From Melanopsichium pennsylvanicum (taxonomy: Eukaryota > Basidiomycota > Ustilaginomycetes > Ustilaginales), in the NCBI GenBank assembly GCA_900208305.1, contig OAPG01000006.1, positions 900,127-964,126 on the forward strand: DNA of 64,000 nucleotides, given 5' to 3'. Of the stretch, positions 56,001-64,000 are shown piece after piece. The position numbers and the translations under genes were made by a program. The notes under the pieces were generated by a model. That model was not told the DNA's origin. It worked only from the letters and a program-made list of their open reading frames with translations, and did no database searches. Within the stretch, counting starts at the first letter, position 1; each line of letters starts with the position of its first letter.

Positions 56001-56744
56001 TACCTGGATGTTCTGGGAAGGTGTGATGGGAACATGGGTCATAGAAGGGGTGAGACGAGTCGTAATGGCGGCCACGACCGATGAAGTGATCGTCATGGCA
56101 GCTTCGCAGTTGAGAACTGCAACCGACTGGCAAAAGTCGTCCAGACGTGCATCGTCGGAGGGACAAATGACGTACTGCGCCTTTGCGTATCGGATTGCAA
56201 CACCGCTGGGCACTTCGAGTCCAGTCACTTCGTTGACCTGGCCGAACAGACTCTCTCGCTTGAAGGCACGCCACAGGTGCATGGCCATCAGCTGATAACC
56301 CTCACGGGCTTCGATCCAACTCGAAATATCAGACGGTGTCGCTGCTGCCGGAGCATCTGCATGCGCTGGTACGAGTGCTCCATCGTTCGTGCTAAATTCA
56401 TTTGCAATGTCTACCTGTGCGATCCTTTCAGATGACGGGGATGTTGTGGATGTTGTCTTGGCGAAAGTGAGGTTAATGGGTGATGATGGCAGCGATTTGG
56501 ATTTTGACTTGAAAATCGAGTTTCGCGAGCCTTTAGAAACTGCTCGTGTCAGTTTTGGCGGGCGATTTTGGACTGCCCTTTCGCGAGTCTCGCTACTGAC
56601 CTCCTCGACTGACGTGCTAGCGGTAGGGCTAAGCGGTGCAGAAGCAACCACCGGCTCACTCCTGCTATCACAAGGGTCGATCGTGATGCTGTACTTTTCG
56701 AGCTGGTCCGACAAGGATCCTTTTGAATAGGGCGTCATTTTCAT
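53052..56744 (-). CDS. Long family 2 glycosyltransferase, multi-pass membrane protein
   Basis: Processive-type GT2 enzyme of the fungal group related to Zymoseptoria GT2, expected to make an extracellular polysaccharide from a nucleotide sugar; product unknown. 1230 residues from ATG 56742-56744 (MKMTPYSKG), with a second ATG two codons later. Order: Ser/Thr-rich start; a conserved N-terminal domain (about 150-320; REGYQLMAMHLWRAFKRESL); Ser-rich linker; membrane segments at about 545-620 (FAVALDILICFLFTSKLF; TPIMIIMFPVILFFC); catalytic domain with ITIQMPVYKESL, VSEDGMLLL, the DxD in IDSDTRVPEDC near 850, and the general base region SEDFDMAL near 950; Q/RxxRW-like NRWQKYAFG; and at least five C-terminal helices. 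It ends PIVLNPALLRFSF. Chitin synthase motifs are absent. Subtelomeric position is unusual for a basic wall enzyme. Confidence 0.85.
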   Translation of the reverse strand: MKMTPYSKGSLSDQLEKYSITIDPCDSRSEPVVASAPLSPTASTSVEEVSSETRERAVQNRPPKLTRAVSKGSRNSIFKSKSKSLPSSPINLTFAKTTSTTSPSSERIAQVDIANEFSTNDGALVPAHADAPAAATPSDISSWIEAREGYQLMAMHLWRAFKRESLFGQVNEVTGLEVPSGVAIRYAKAQYVICPSDDARLDDFCQSVAVLNCEAAMTITSSVVAAITTRLTPSMTHVPITPSQNIQVVNSMAALAGARKAQKACFIRSENTLVVWVDQVEILQERAKDLEDKMLMFVWTSSYRNNANNLLVATMAAASTPGLASPTATSRATSTPASNPALPTSSSSASISSVASFAPLNQNNLDKVRNHQRSFRDKISFARQSTATSIGSVYGAMGGKGKKVLSDDLSDFPSSPTSAVLRPNSNSRHVSFSNSRTESHFREIGIQHVEEIEQALTSTSSNLDFPDRAIGVITQPRIAVVNTCSKNTTYESRVSQSVSSQSSFSFGDEKEEENEKDWEGTPASVDSDMDHEKQEMNYEQRTLSFLAPLQHGFAVALDILICFLFTSKLFQHCLEDGDWSRIALTPIMIIMFPVILFFCDNIIGIIMQIVGPVNQLHQNSLYYSGKAPLRKLAGDLPHITIQMPVYKESLQGVLMPTIESVKRAITTYELQGGTAGIIVSEDGMLLLDEQEQKIRKEFYERNNVSWVARPGHNQEGYVRKGRFKKASNLNFTCHLSMDVEKMMIEARPNTLVELERFRTDPDFLKSPTVAEVGQQDTDKVQEAEKQAESVEASRLQGSSENDLGPLGPEDWTDADEIELYRRCLEACLPRRHRLAQAKGDIRIGQLILMIDSDTRVPEDCFLDAATEMTLCPDIGVLQHCSGVMLVSDSYFELCIAFFTRLVNFAISFTVANGDVAPFMGHNAILRWSAMQEAAFVDPEDGVRKYWSESHVSEDFDMALRLLMSGYITRWATYSNNGFEEGVSLTCDDELNRWQKYAFGCSELVLHRLWEWPTKGLFTPLFKTFLKSSAPIHYKFSASSYIFSYYAIGAAFPLTWVLYLVEGWFFPILDPSFMTPFKIWVSVVVVFTLGGNFAQIIARYRAKVDSLFNLIKEHMVWLPCMFVFFGGLSLHVAMALLSHPLGIDMSWGATNKDLADSNFFLEVPLIWKRFRFVIMLCIVTIAAVIVMQITAIVPLDWSIQGFFTYWPLLLTAISHLIYPIVLNPALLRFSF

Positions 56745-59700
56745 GTTTGAAGTCACTTATGTAACAAGCGTTGCTCATGCGTGGTTGGGAACAAGTGCCG
56801 TTCAAGTCTTGGAGGTGCTTGCAGACCAAAGGGGGATGGGAATCAGTGAGGGCGCTTTGTCGCTGTGATCAAGTCTTAAGTATGTTTAGCGTGACTTTGA
56901 GTCTTTGCGTCTTTTGATACAGCTTCAACAATCTCCGGAGAACAAGATACTACGATACTAGACGTTGGCCAGCAGCTTTGCTTTTCCAAATTGCAGCTGC
57001 TCCAAAGCAGAGGGCAATCCACATTTTGCTGAAACTTTTTGAAAAATGCGCTGCAATCCGCTATATCGCGACGTCAGGATCACCAAGTCTCCGACCTGAA
57101 CTCCTCTTTGCTCGCAAGGACAGCAAACTGAATACCTGAAGCGTACAGCCGGGCTTAAAACGCGAGAGTCGGACGGATCTTGCTCCACAAACGGTCTTGT
57201 AAGAAGATACCAAATGCGGGAATCCCAAGGAATCTTCCCTCCTCACAAATCAGAGCTGTGTCGACTGTGCACACACCAATTGTCCTTATTCCACGTGTGT
57301 AGGCATGGTCGTCTTGATGCCTCGTGTGCACAAAGTGAAGGCTCAGACGTGGGAAAAGGGAAAAGAGAATCCGATCTTTGCCACTGTACAATTGGAGGAG
57401 GGATGCGGCAAGGTGTGAGAAAGTTCCGAAACCACCGGGCTCGAGTCCCTTCTCTCTCGTGGCTGATCATCGCTCATGCAAGGGTAATTGGTAATTAATT
57501 GTGGTACGACTGCGTCAGAGAAGGAGTGCTAACAAAAATCTGCGCATTGAAGAGATTGTACAAAGAGACAGAACAGTCAAGAGTGGTACGCAGCGCGCAA
57601 GGCTGTATTGTTTAGTGGAACAGCCGTTCCGCCACCTGTTAGCCACGTAGCAAACTCTACTGAGCGTGACCAGTATCTGCTCTTCTTGAATAGATGTCGG
57701 GGCGGCAATTCAATCCGTCCCTCAGGCATGGGCTGCTATTTCAGCCTTACAAAGCTCTGCATGCGGATCTTGTGAGGCGATTGTACAGAGCCTGTGCTGG
57801 CTTTGCTCTTCTGGTTGCCCTGAAAGAGCAAAGGGCTCCTTGACATGTCTTGAAGAAAGCGGTGACAAGCGTTTAAAGACTCCGAAACACAACCACAATC
57901 AGCCCTCACCTATTAGTGAGACACCACGAGAATACTCCATTTGTTTCGTAGAGGTCGGCATGCTTGCACATCAGGGAAGGAGACGGTGACACAATTTCTA
58001 GCAAGTGGATGTGGGAGATCCGGAAGATTTACACCATGAACGGGCTTTGCGACCCAAAATTCCGGAAAAGATGACCCGAAAGAGCAATGGTGCGCCTTGA
58101 AACGCTATCAACCTTGGCAGGTACCTGTGACCGCAGCGCAGTCCCTTAGCCGGGTACCAGAAAGATCATGAAGCGTACGCTACCAGCTGCCTGCCGTAAA
58201 CCCGCGGGAACATACTCCTAGTCGTGTAGGATGCTCAGTCAAAGGCCGAAACGACATCCATATGGTCAGACGGCAGACACCGGATTAGCCTGGGACTATG
58301 GACAATTTCAGCGATCAATGCAAATGATTCCGCCATAGAACCACTCGGACGAGGTCAGGACAATAGATTGAGAAGTGGGATAAGCTATTCTTGAAGCTCA
58401 CGCTGTTTCATTGGCAAGGGGAAAAAAAAGGTGGAGGAATAAAGGACGCTGAAGCGCTTAGTTCGAGCGGCGCCGATTACTCGTGCAGCTGTCCTTCTGG
58501 GCATGACCTGCTCTCTTTATGCTCTAATTTACCTTCTGTTGACACTCCGAAAACCGACACTGAAACCCAAAAGGGAGATTGGGTGGCATATTTTGCTCGA
58601 TTCTTCGTCGGAAAGGTGTAAATGTGTAGAATCACTTCAAGACCAATCACCGACAGGTACATAAAGCATGCAGCTGATTGGGTTCATCATAGTTTTTAAA
58701 GAGATACTCACCGAATCAAGGTGCCAGATTCGTGGTTCAAAACGTCAACATTTCCTTTCAAGTTGCCATTGCACAGTACACGTCTCAGAAGTTGCATGAT
58801 GCCTTATCTCCAAATCGACGAAACCATTTTGATTCTCCGACAACGCTTCTTTGGTAGGGTCTGAAGGGGCTTCAGACTGCACATCCCCCTTTTGGGACCA
58901 ACATGTGTAGGCCGCCGGTCAAATTCAACAGAAAGAAACATGTGCAAAAATAGCATTTCTACGATGCATCACCGGGCTTAGCCGCCCTTTGATCACAAAA
59001 ATTTGCAACACCGAAGGCTCCCAAACTTCTGTGAAATGCCTCCATTCCTTTATACCTTATTTGTTGTAGATTTCTTCTTTACATATATATATATTTAACA
59101 GGTGTTCTATTTTTTTTTTCGCCTTCGGCTTGTATGATCCCGTATCAACACTCTTTCAGTCACTTGCAATGATCTTTGTCCGTACCCATGCTGCCAAAAT
59201 TCAGTTCGGCACACTTGGAATCTAGCAAACGACCTACTCCCTCTAGCGAATTCGACATTCACTCTTGACCGCTCATCCTCTTCTATGTAGGTAGGTGTTC
59301 AGTTGGTCCGATCTGCTGAGTTTGAATCGTGCCGTCGCTACTATATTCACTGCACTGCAGATTGCTGTACAAACCAAAAAGATCACCTTTCTGTTTGGGT
59401 TGAACACAGAAAAAGAAAAAAGCGTGGGCCATCTAGCCGCCACACTTACCTCTCCATCCCCCACATCTTGCCTTGCTGCGAGATGCGCTATACAATGGTG
59501 ACCAAAGAGCAATGAAAAGGTTTAGTACACACTCCGCTCATGGTGCCACCGTTTTCACGGCACGTCCGGATGATCCTGCCCGAGCTTAGAATCTTACCTT
59601 GGACGCATCTATATCAGTTTCATTTTGTGAACCGGCAACCACGAGATAGTCAATCAGGTCCGAGCGGTTGCCTGGGATCCGGCAACCACGAGATAGTCAA

Positions 59701-60807
59701 TCAGGTCCGAGTGGTTGCCTGTTGTGGACCCTGACACTCACCCACTGAGACAACTTCTGCTCAGATCCTTCCTGTATTTGGCTGTCTCAAAAACCTTTTG
59801 CCACCGACAAGCAGCCAGAGCACTTTTGCCACGCTCATTGTGAGCTCGGCAATCTCTTGCATTGTTATCCTAAACCCTAAGTTCGGTAACACCCTTCCGC
59901 ACTAGAAGCTGCCTTCCGCATTCGTCTCCTTCACGCCTTCCAACAGTCTTTGCAGCAGGGAATGATGAGATTGCAAAGCTCATTGGACCATGTGTGGCTC
60001 GCCTACGTCTCGGTCAGATCTGATCTGTTTAGACCAGCAAGCCACGATTCACTGTGCCTTTCCCTAAGAACATCTATCTGATTCAGTTCAGTATAATTCG
60101 ATGGACATCCCTTTTCAACCACCTTGTGCAGATGGCGTGGATCTATGGAGCACACTGGGACTAGAGAGGTGGAAGACTGGCTTGGCTTGTTCCTCTAAAA
60201 GATCAAGCTGACTCAATGGGGCCGCCTCTCACCCTCTCTGCGCAAGCGCAGCTAGAAAGGAGTGGATCATGTAATGAACCACGCATCCATGAGAAAAAGG
60301 AGAGGAGCGGTAAGCCGCCCTTCCTGGTGAAGGATGCCCCGGGAACTGATGAATCTGTGATGAGCAGTGGAGCGCAAGTGTCTCAATCCGGCGACCATCA
60401 CTCCTACCAGCGTGCAGTGATGCCGCCCAAGCTCTGGTTCTAAATGCAGCTGCAATTTTCAGCTAGACAGCTGAGGAAAGACAGTTCGAGGGCTTTCCAC
60501 AGGTCCAACAAGCGCAGACGAGCAGCTCCCGCTAAACGAACCTTGATGACCACCTCTAAGATCAACAAACAAGAGGGCACTGATCTTTGACTGCTTATCA
60601 GTTCACTCCGCTCGCCGCGGCTGAGAACAGCTGACCTTCCTTATAATACGGACAGCCTTGACAACGGCTTACTAGCTGGCTCCCATCATCAGTCGTCAAA
60701 TTTTGCAGCCTGTTTCGACGATAACAATATTGCAGGCAAATCATCAGGACCAGGTCAATTTTTAAACATCAAGACAACAAGCTGGTCGCTTTTCCAAAAC
60801 GCTCAAC
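56745..60807. other. Long intergenic region
   Basis: 4 kb of normal CpG content between divergent start codons of the GT2 and GH16 genes. It holds a 47-bp tandem repeat with inverted ends (59632-59724) and an (AT)n run near 59083-59093. Small open frames have no family features. No tRNA seen. Confidence 0.5.
59632..59724. repeat. 47-bp tandem duplication with palindromic ends
   Basis: Two copies, offset 47, of a unit that begins CCGGCAACCACG and ends GGTTGCCTG; the ends of each unit (GGCAACC and GGTTGCC) can pair. The copies differ by one base in the part compared (GAGCGG against GAGTGG), a CpG to TpG change. Confidence 0.85.
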
Positions 60808-62535
60808 ATGGTTGGCAAAGCTCGAAAGCCGATGACATCCACTCTCAATATCCATGACATCAACAGCGAAGCCGATCACAAAGGCGCAGAAGACCACCTG
60901 GAACATGTCCACGAGATGCCTAGCATCAATTCAGTCATCAGTCAGGCAAGTCAGGACGGCTGCGACCTCACACCTCCTCTGTCGCCTTCGCATTCCATTT
61001 CGGCTCGGGCCTGTGCAAATACATCAGTTAGGAAGACAAAGACTCGACCACCTCCGCTGGCTCAAGTTGGTCTAGCTTCCTCATCGACGCGGTCGTGGTC
61101 GTACGGAGTTGCCTCGCCTAGGACACCTGTATCCAATTATCTAGAAGCCGAACGCAATCGCTTCTACAACAGCTACCCATCGATACCCACGACTCCCTAC
61201 AGCTTGTACTCGAAGCGAGCCTCCACGCCGGAAGCAGGAATGTACCAGGCCTCCATCAACACCTCGCTCACAAACGTCGCACTCAAACGTCGCAAGCCTT
61301 CGTCGGCACGCCGTGGACCAATCATACAAATACAAGAAAAGCCCGAAAAGCCGTGGCTGCAAGACAAGAAACGTCAGAGGATGCACCAATACGCCAAGTG
61401 GACCTTTCTGGCTGCGGCTGCGACAGGCGTGGTAGGAGCAGTGCTGCTAATGTACTTCTCCTGGGCGGCGGTACCTCGAGACAAGTACTGCTTGGTGTTG
61501 GAAGAGCACTTTGACGGACCTGAGCTCGACAAGAGCATCTGGTTTCACGAGCAAGAGACGGGAGGATATGGTAACAATCAGTTTGAATGGACAACGGACA
61601 GTACCAACAACACATTTGTTGAGGATGGGCACCTCTACATTGTACCCACACTCACCGCCGATCATGTTGGCGACGAGGCTGTTCTGAACGGTTACACTCT
61701 GAATTTGACCGAAAGTGGTCTGTGTACGGCGAAGGTGAAGACCAACTCGAGCTGTGCCGTGATCTCGAACTCGACCACTGGTGTCATCCTGCCACCTGTC
61801 CAATCGGCTAGGATCATGACCAATCTTTCGCGCACAATCAAGTATGGGCGAGTGGAGGTTCGTGCTAGAATGCCAACTGGCGATTGGTTGTGGCCTGCCA
61901 TTTGGATGTTGCCCAAAGACTCCGTTTACGGAGACTGGCCAAGATCAGGCGAGATCGACATCGTCGAGACCAAGGGCAACAAGCCTCGCTTCCGTGGGGA
62001 CGATGCTTCCAACAACATGCACTCTACACTCCACTTTGGACCCGTCTGGCTGTTTGACGGGTTCGGCTTCGCAACCAAGATCCGCAAGCTTTGGCACAAA
62101 TATTACAACGAGGAATTCCACACGTTCGGTCTGGAATGGACAGAGGACAAGATCTTTACGTGGGAGCGTTCGCCCGTATGGCGCAACATGCAGGTCGACA
62201 TGAAGCCAGGTGGATTCTGGAAGCTCGGGCGTTTTCCGCAAAGCATGACTAACGGTACTTTGCTCGACGATCCATGGGCAGGCCGCCCGGATCCCTATGC
62301 GAGGTCGGCGCCATTTGACCAAGAATTCTACCTCATTATGAACGTAGCAGTCGGTGGTACCAATGGCTTCTTTAAAGACAGTCAGGGAGACAACAAGCCA
62401 TGGTCCAACGACGCCGAAAATGCTCGAGCTCAGTTTTGGACGTCGAGAAATCAATGGTTGCCAACGTGGCCGGAGGATCCCCGTCAACGCGGCATGGCCA
62501 TTGACTACGTCAAGATGTGGCAAAAGTGTTCGTAG
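60808..62535 (+). CDS. Membrane-anchored family 16 glycoside hydrolase (beta-glucan-modifying)
   Basis: Type II membrane protein acting on wall glucan, of the KRE6/SKN1-like or related GH16 group. 575 residues, no intron, ATG 60808. A Ser/Pro-rich cytosolic part (1-195) with basic stretch KKRQRMHQYAKW precedes one membrane helix (about 197-220; AAAATGVVGAVLLMYFSWAA). The luminal GH16 domain starts EEHFDGPELDKSIW, with the catalytic motif GEIDIVETKG: nucleophile Glu382 and acid/base Glu387 with Asp384 between. It is followed by MHSTLHFGPVW, FHTFGLEWTEDKI and FYLIMNVAVGGTNG, and ends YVKMWQKCS. Several N-glycosylation sites are visible (TNNTF, LNLTES, TNSSC, TNLSR). It is the last gene before the telomere and points toward it. 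Confidence 0.9.
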   Translation: MVGKARKPMTSTLNIHDINSEADHKGAEDHLEHVHEMPSINSVISQASQDGCDLTPPLSPSHSISARACANTSVRKTKTRPPPLAQVGLASSSTRSWSYGVASPRTPVSNYLEAERNRFYNSYPSIPTTPYSLYSKRASTPEAGMYQASINTSLTNVALKRRKPSSARRGPIIQIQEKPEKPWLQDKKRQRMHQYAKWTFLAAAATGVVGAVLLMYFSWAAVPRDKYCLVLEEHFDGPELDKSIWFHEQETGGYGNNQFEWTTDSTNNTFVEDGHLYIVPTLTADHVGDEAVLNGYTLNLTESGLCTAKVKTNSSCAVISNSTTGVILPPVQSARIMTNLSRTIKYGRVEVRARMPTGDWLWPAIWMLPKDSVYGDWPRSGEIDIVETKGNKPRFRGDDASNNMHSTLHFGPVWLFDGFGFATKIRKLWHKYYNEEFHTFGLEWTEDKIFTWERSPVWRNMQVDMKPGGFWKLGRFPQSMTNGTLLDDPWAGRPDPYARSAPFDQEFYLIMNVAVGGTNGFFKDSQGDNKPWSNDAENARAQFWTSRNQWLPTWPEDPRQRGMAIDYVKMWQKCS

Positions 62536-62815
62536 GCCTGAAACAATGTCAGCATGACAGACCCTGACTTTTCCGATATCAGAGCGGCTTCGGCCTCGTC
62601 GTTGTTGCTGGAATCGAACTTGAAGGTTCAGATGATAGTCGTTCGGGGATACCAAGGTGTTGAGCTCGCTGTTCATGCCCGGCTCGGCTTGCGGATTCGG
62701 ATTCGGATTCGGATTCGGAATCCTTTCATTTCATTTCTTTTATTTAACGTCACGTCTAAATTTTGATTAAATAAGCATTTGAACACCCTTGGGACCATTT
62801 TATGGAAGTCTGTAC
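62536..62815. other. Gene-to-repeat boundary with hexanucleotide tandem
   Basis: 3' flank of the GH16 gene; at 62693-62722 GGATTC is repeated about five times. CpG disappears from about 62755 onward, where the telomere-adjacent repeats begin. Confidence 0.6.
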
Positions 62816-63160
62816 TGATAAGCACAGGGCCCAAGTTTGCATACAGGGCAATAAGAGGCATTAGTAGGTAGATAATCAGGACAGCCATATTGTATAAGGG
62901 CATTGTTGTGTCAATTGTGGAGGAGCAGGGCTCATCCACTCTACCATTCATACACCCAGTCTTTACCTTACAAGTTGTTCCCACTATCTCAGTATTTAAG
63001 TATATTGTTAGCTGCTGCAATCATATAGTATTGCAGCAACCCAGCACCTGTGTCCTCCTTGCCTGAAGCAGTTTAGCATCACCAACAGCTGTCTGCACCT
63101 CTACTGATGCTACAGCACCTCAACTGTAGGCAGAACCTCAACTGCAGCAATGGAGCTGTT
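62816..63160 (+). repeat. LTR-like subtelomeric repeat, CpG-free copy
   Basis: Starts TGATAAGCACAGGGCCC and includes GGAGGAGCAGGGCTCATCC (62919-62937), a TATA-like TGTATAAGG upstream of it, and CCTCAACTGTAGGCAG near its end. It matches the copy at 63411 in the same orientation and the inverted copy at 41870-43039. 62755-63196 has no CpG. The right end is approximate. Confidence 0.75.
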
Positions 63161-63410
63161 ACAGGGACTCAGAATGAGTCCAGAAGAAATCCTTGACGTT
63201 ATTGGGTACCATATTGAGTTCCGGTAAAAAGGGAGGGTTTCCAGCTGTTTTGGTGGGACACTTGCCGGAAGCCGTGGGCGGAGACCAGAGGCTGTAGAGG
63301 GCCGCTACAGGAGTTGGAAGGATCTCTGGCAGGTACAGAGGGTCCAGATAACAGGCTTGGTAGGATTTGGGCTCAAGCGATAAGCAGCTACTGGCTTGGG
63401 TAGCCAGCAC
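63161..63410. other. Spacer between two LTR-like repeats
   Basis: 250 bases with moderate CpG content and no coding potential. It could be internal sequence of a short non-autonomous element, but the two flanking repeats differ too much to be a fresh pair. Confidence 0.4.
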
Positions 63411-63785
63411 TGATAAGCATGGGGGCCAAATCTGGTGTACACAGGCACAAGGCAGCTAAAGAGACTAACCGCCAATAAGGGGGCCCCTGATAAGAGGGAT
63501 CCTGATCAGGACTTCAAGCAGGGCTTGAAAGATATAAGAGGGCATTTGTTCCAATCATGGAGGAGCGGGGCTCATCCACTCTATTATTCATTACCTTAGT
63601 TATATGTTATAAATTTCTCAGTATCTACTTCTTGTCTCCGCTGCAATCACCAGGTATTGCAGCATTACAGTGTTTGTGTCCACCTCATTGGAGAAGCCAA
63701 ACACCATCAACAATTGTCAGCACCTCTACTGACACTACAGCACCCCCATTGTAGGCGGAACCTCAACCGCGGCAACAGAACCCAC
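63411..63785 (+). repeat. LTR-like subtelomeric repeat, CpG-retaining copy
   Basis: Starts TGATAAGCATGGGGGCC, has GATATAAGAGGGC near 63530 as TATA-like element, GGAGGAGCGGGGCTCATCC (63559-63577) and ends with GGCGGAACCTCAACCGCGG at about 63754-63772. It lies only about 60 bases from the first telomere unit. Confidence 0.75.
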
Positions 63786-63845
63786 ACTGTACCCTTTGTC
63801 ACGGGAGCGGGTCCCAAGAAAGAGGTCTGCGCAGACCAGAGATGG

Positions 63846-64000
63846 TTAGGGTTAGGGTTAGGGTTAGGGTTAGGGTTAGGGGGCTGGGGTTAGGGTTAGG
63901 GTTAGGGTTAGGGTTAGGGTTAGGGTTAGGGTTAGGGTTAGGGTTAGGGTTAGGGTTAGGGTTAGGGTTAGGGTTAGGGTTAGGGTTAGGTTAGGTTAGG
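63846..64000 (+). repeat. Telomere, (TTAGGG)n
   Basis: Six perfect TTAGGG units (63846-63881), a short interruption GGCTGGGG (63882-63889), sixteen more perfect units (63890-63985) and three terminal TTAGG units to the end. The G-rich strand runs 5'-3' outward, so this is the right chromosome end. Confidence 0.98.

Noticed and set aside
62816..63785. A complete miniature LTR retrotransposon (LTR, 250-bp spacer, LTR)
   Set aside because: The two repeats differ too much, also by length in their 5' parts, and no shared target duplication was found.
1..64000. tRNA genes, rRNA, CRISPR arrays or bacterial-type operons
   Set aside because: No cloverleaf with both A- and B-box was seen outside the LTR fragments, and the window is eukaryotic.

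Overview
The window is the right end of a fungal chromosome: the last 155 bases are TTAGGG telomere repeats with the G-rich strand running outward. Mostly intron-poor genes, short introns with GT..AG ends and CTRAC/CTAAT branch sites, and the gene content (PDR ABC transporter, OSCA/CSC1-type channel, PSD type II with C2 domains, NAR1, MLRQ-type complex I protein, membrane-anchored GH16, long GT2 protein) point to a basidiomycete, most likely a smut (Ustilaginomycotina). The species assignment is inference; no search was possible.

Layout. 1-192: 3' end of an unrecognised gene. 1569-2999: four-exon zinc alcohol dehydrogenase. 4855-6063 (-): cystathionine beta-synthase catalytic core. 8921-14590: 1889-residue CSC1/OSCA-type channel. 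16934-21288: PDR-type ABC transporter broken by a one-base frameshift in NBD1. 21882-22583: TPR protein. 23467-24297: DUF1764 protein. 25077-29156 (-): C2-C2-EF-hand phosphatidylserine decarboxylase. 29609-34582: a complete Ty1/copia retrotransposon with identical 336-bp LTRs and a 5-bp target duplication, inserted in the shared promoter of the decarboxylase and a three-exon MLRQ/B12D gene (35013-35756). 36165-37529 (-): NADP-glutamate dehydrogenase, divergent from NAR1 (38433-41183).

From 41.2 kb onward the sequence becomes subtelomeric in character. CpG-depleted blocks with LTR relics alternate with genes: a nested solo LTR at 42180-43010, a decayed P-loop NTPase-like gene (44208-47607, -), an F-box-like protein (48898-50379, -), a solo LTR at 52155-52546, a long GT2 glycosyltransferase (53052-56744, -), a GH16 transglycosylase-like enzyme (60808-62535), and two related LTR-like repeats directly next to the telomere.

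The most interesting signals are in the copia element. Its primer-binding site is complementary to the anticodon arm of a tRNA-Lys(CUU) (half-tRNA priming). Its U3 carries what looks like the 3' end of a mature tRNA-Lys including CCA, followed by a second T-arm/B-box copy forming a perfect 11-bp hairpin. Gag and pol are separated only by one in-frame UAG. A second theme is mutation: blocks of 440-715 bases without a single CpG, and paired LTR copies that differ by CpG to TpG/CpA changes, suggest a CpG-directed RIP-like process. A third is caution: three coding frames break at or beside homopolymer runs, so some apparent pseudogenes may be assembly indels.
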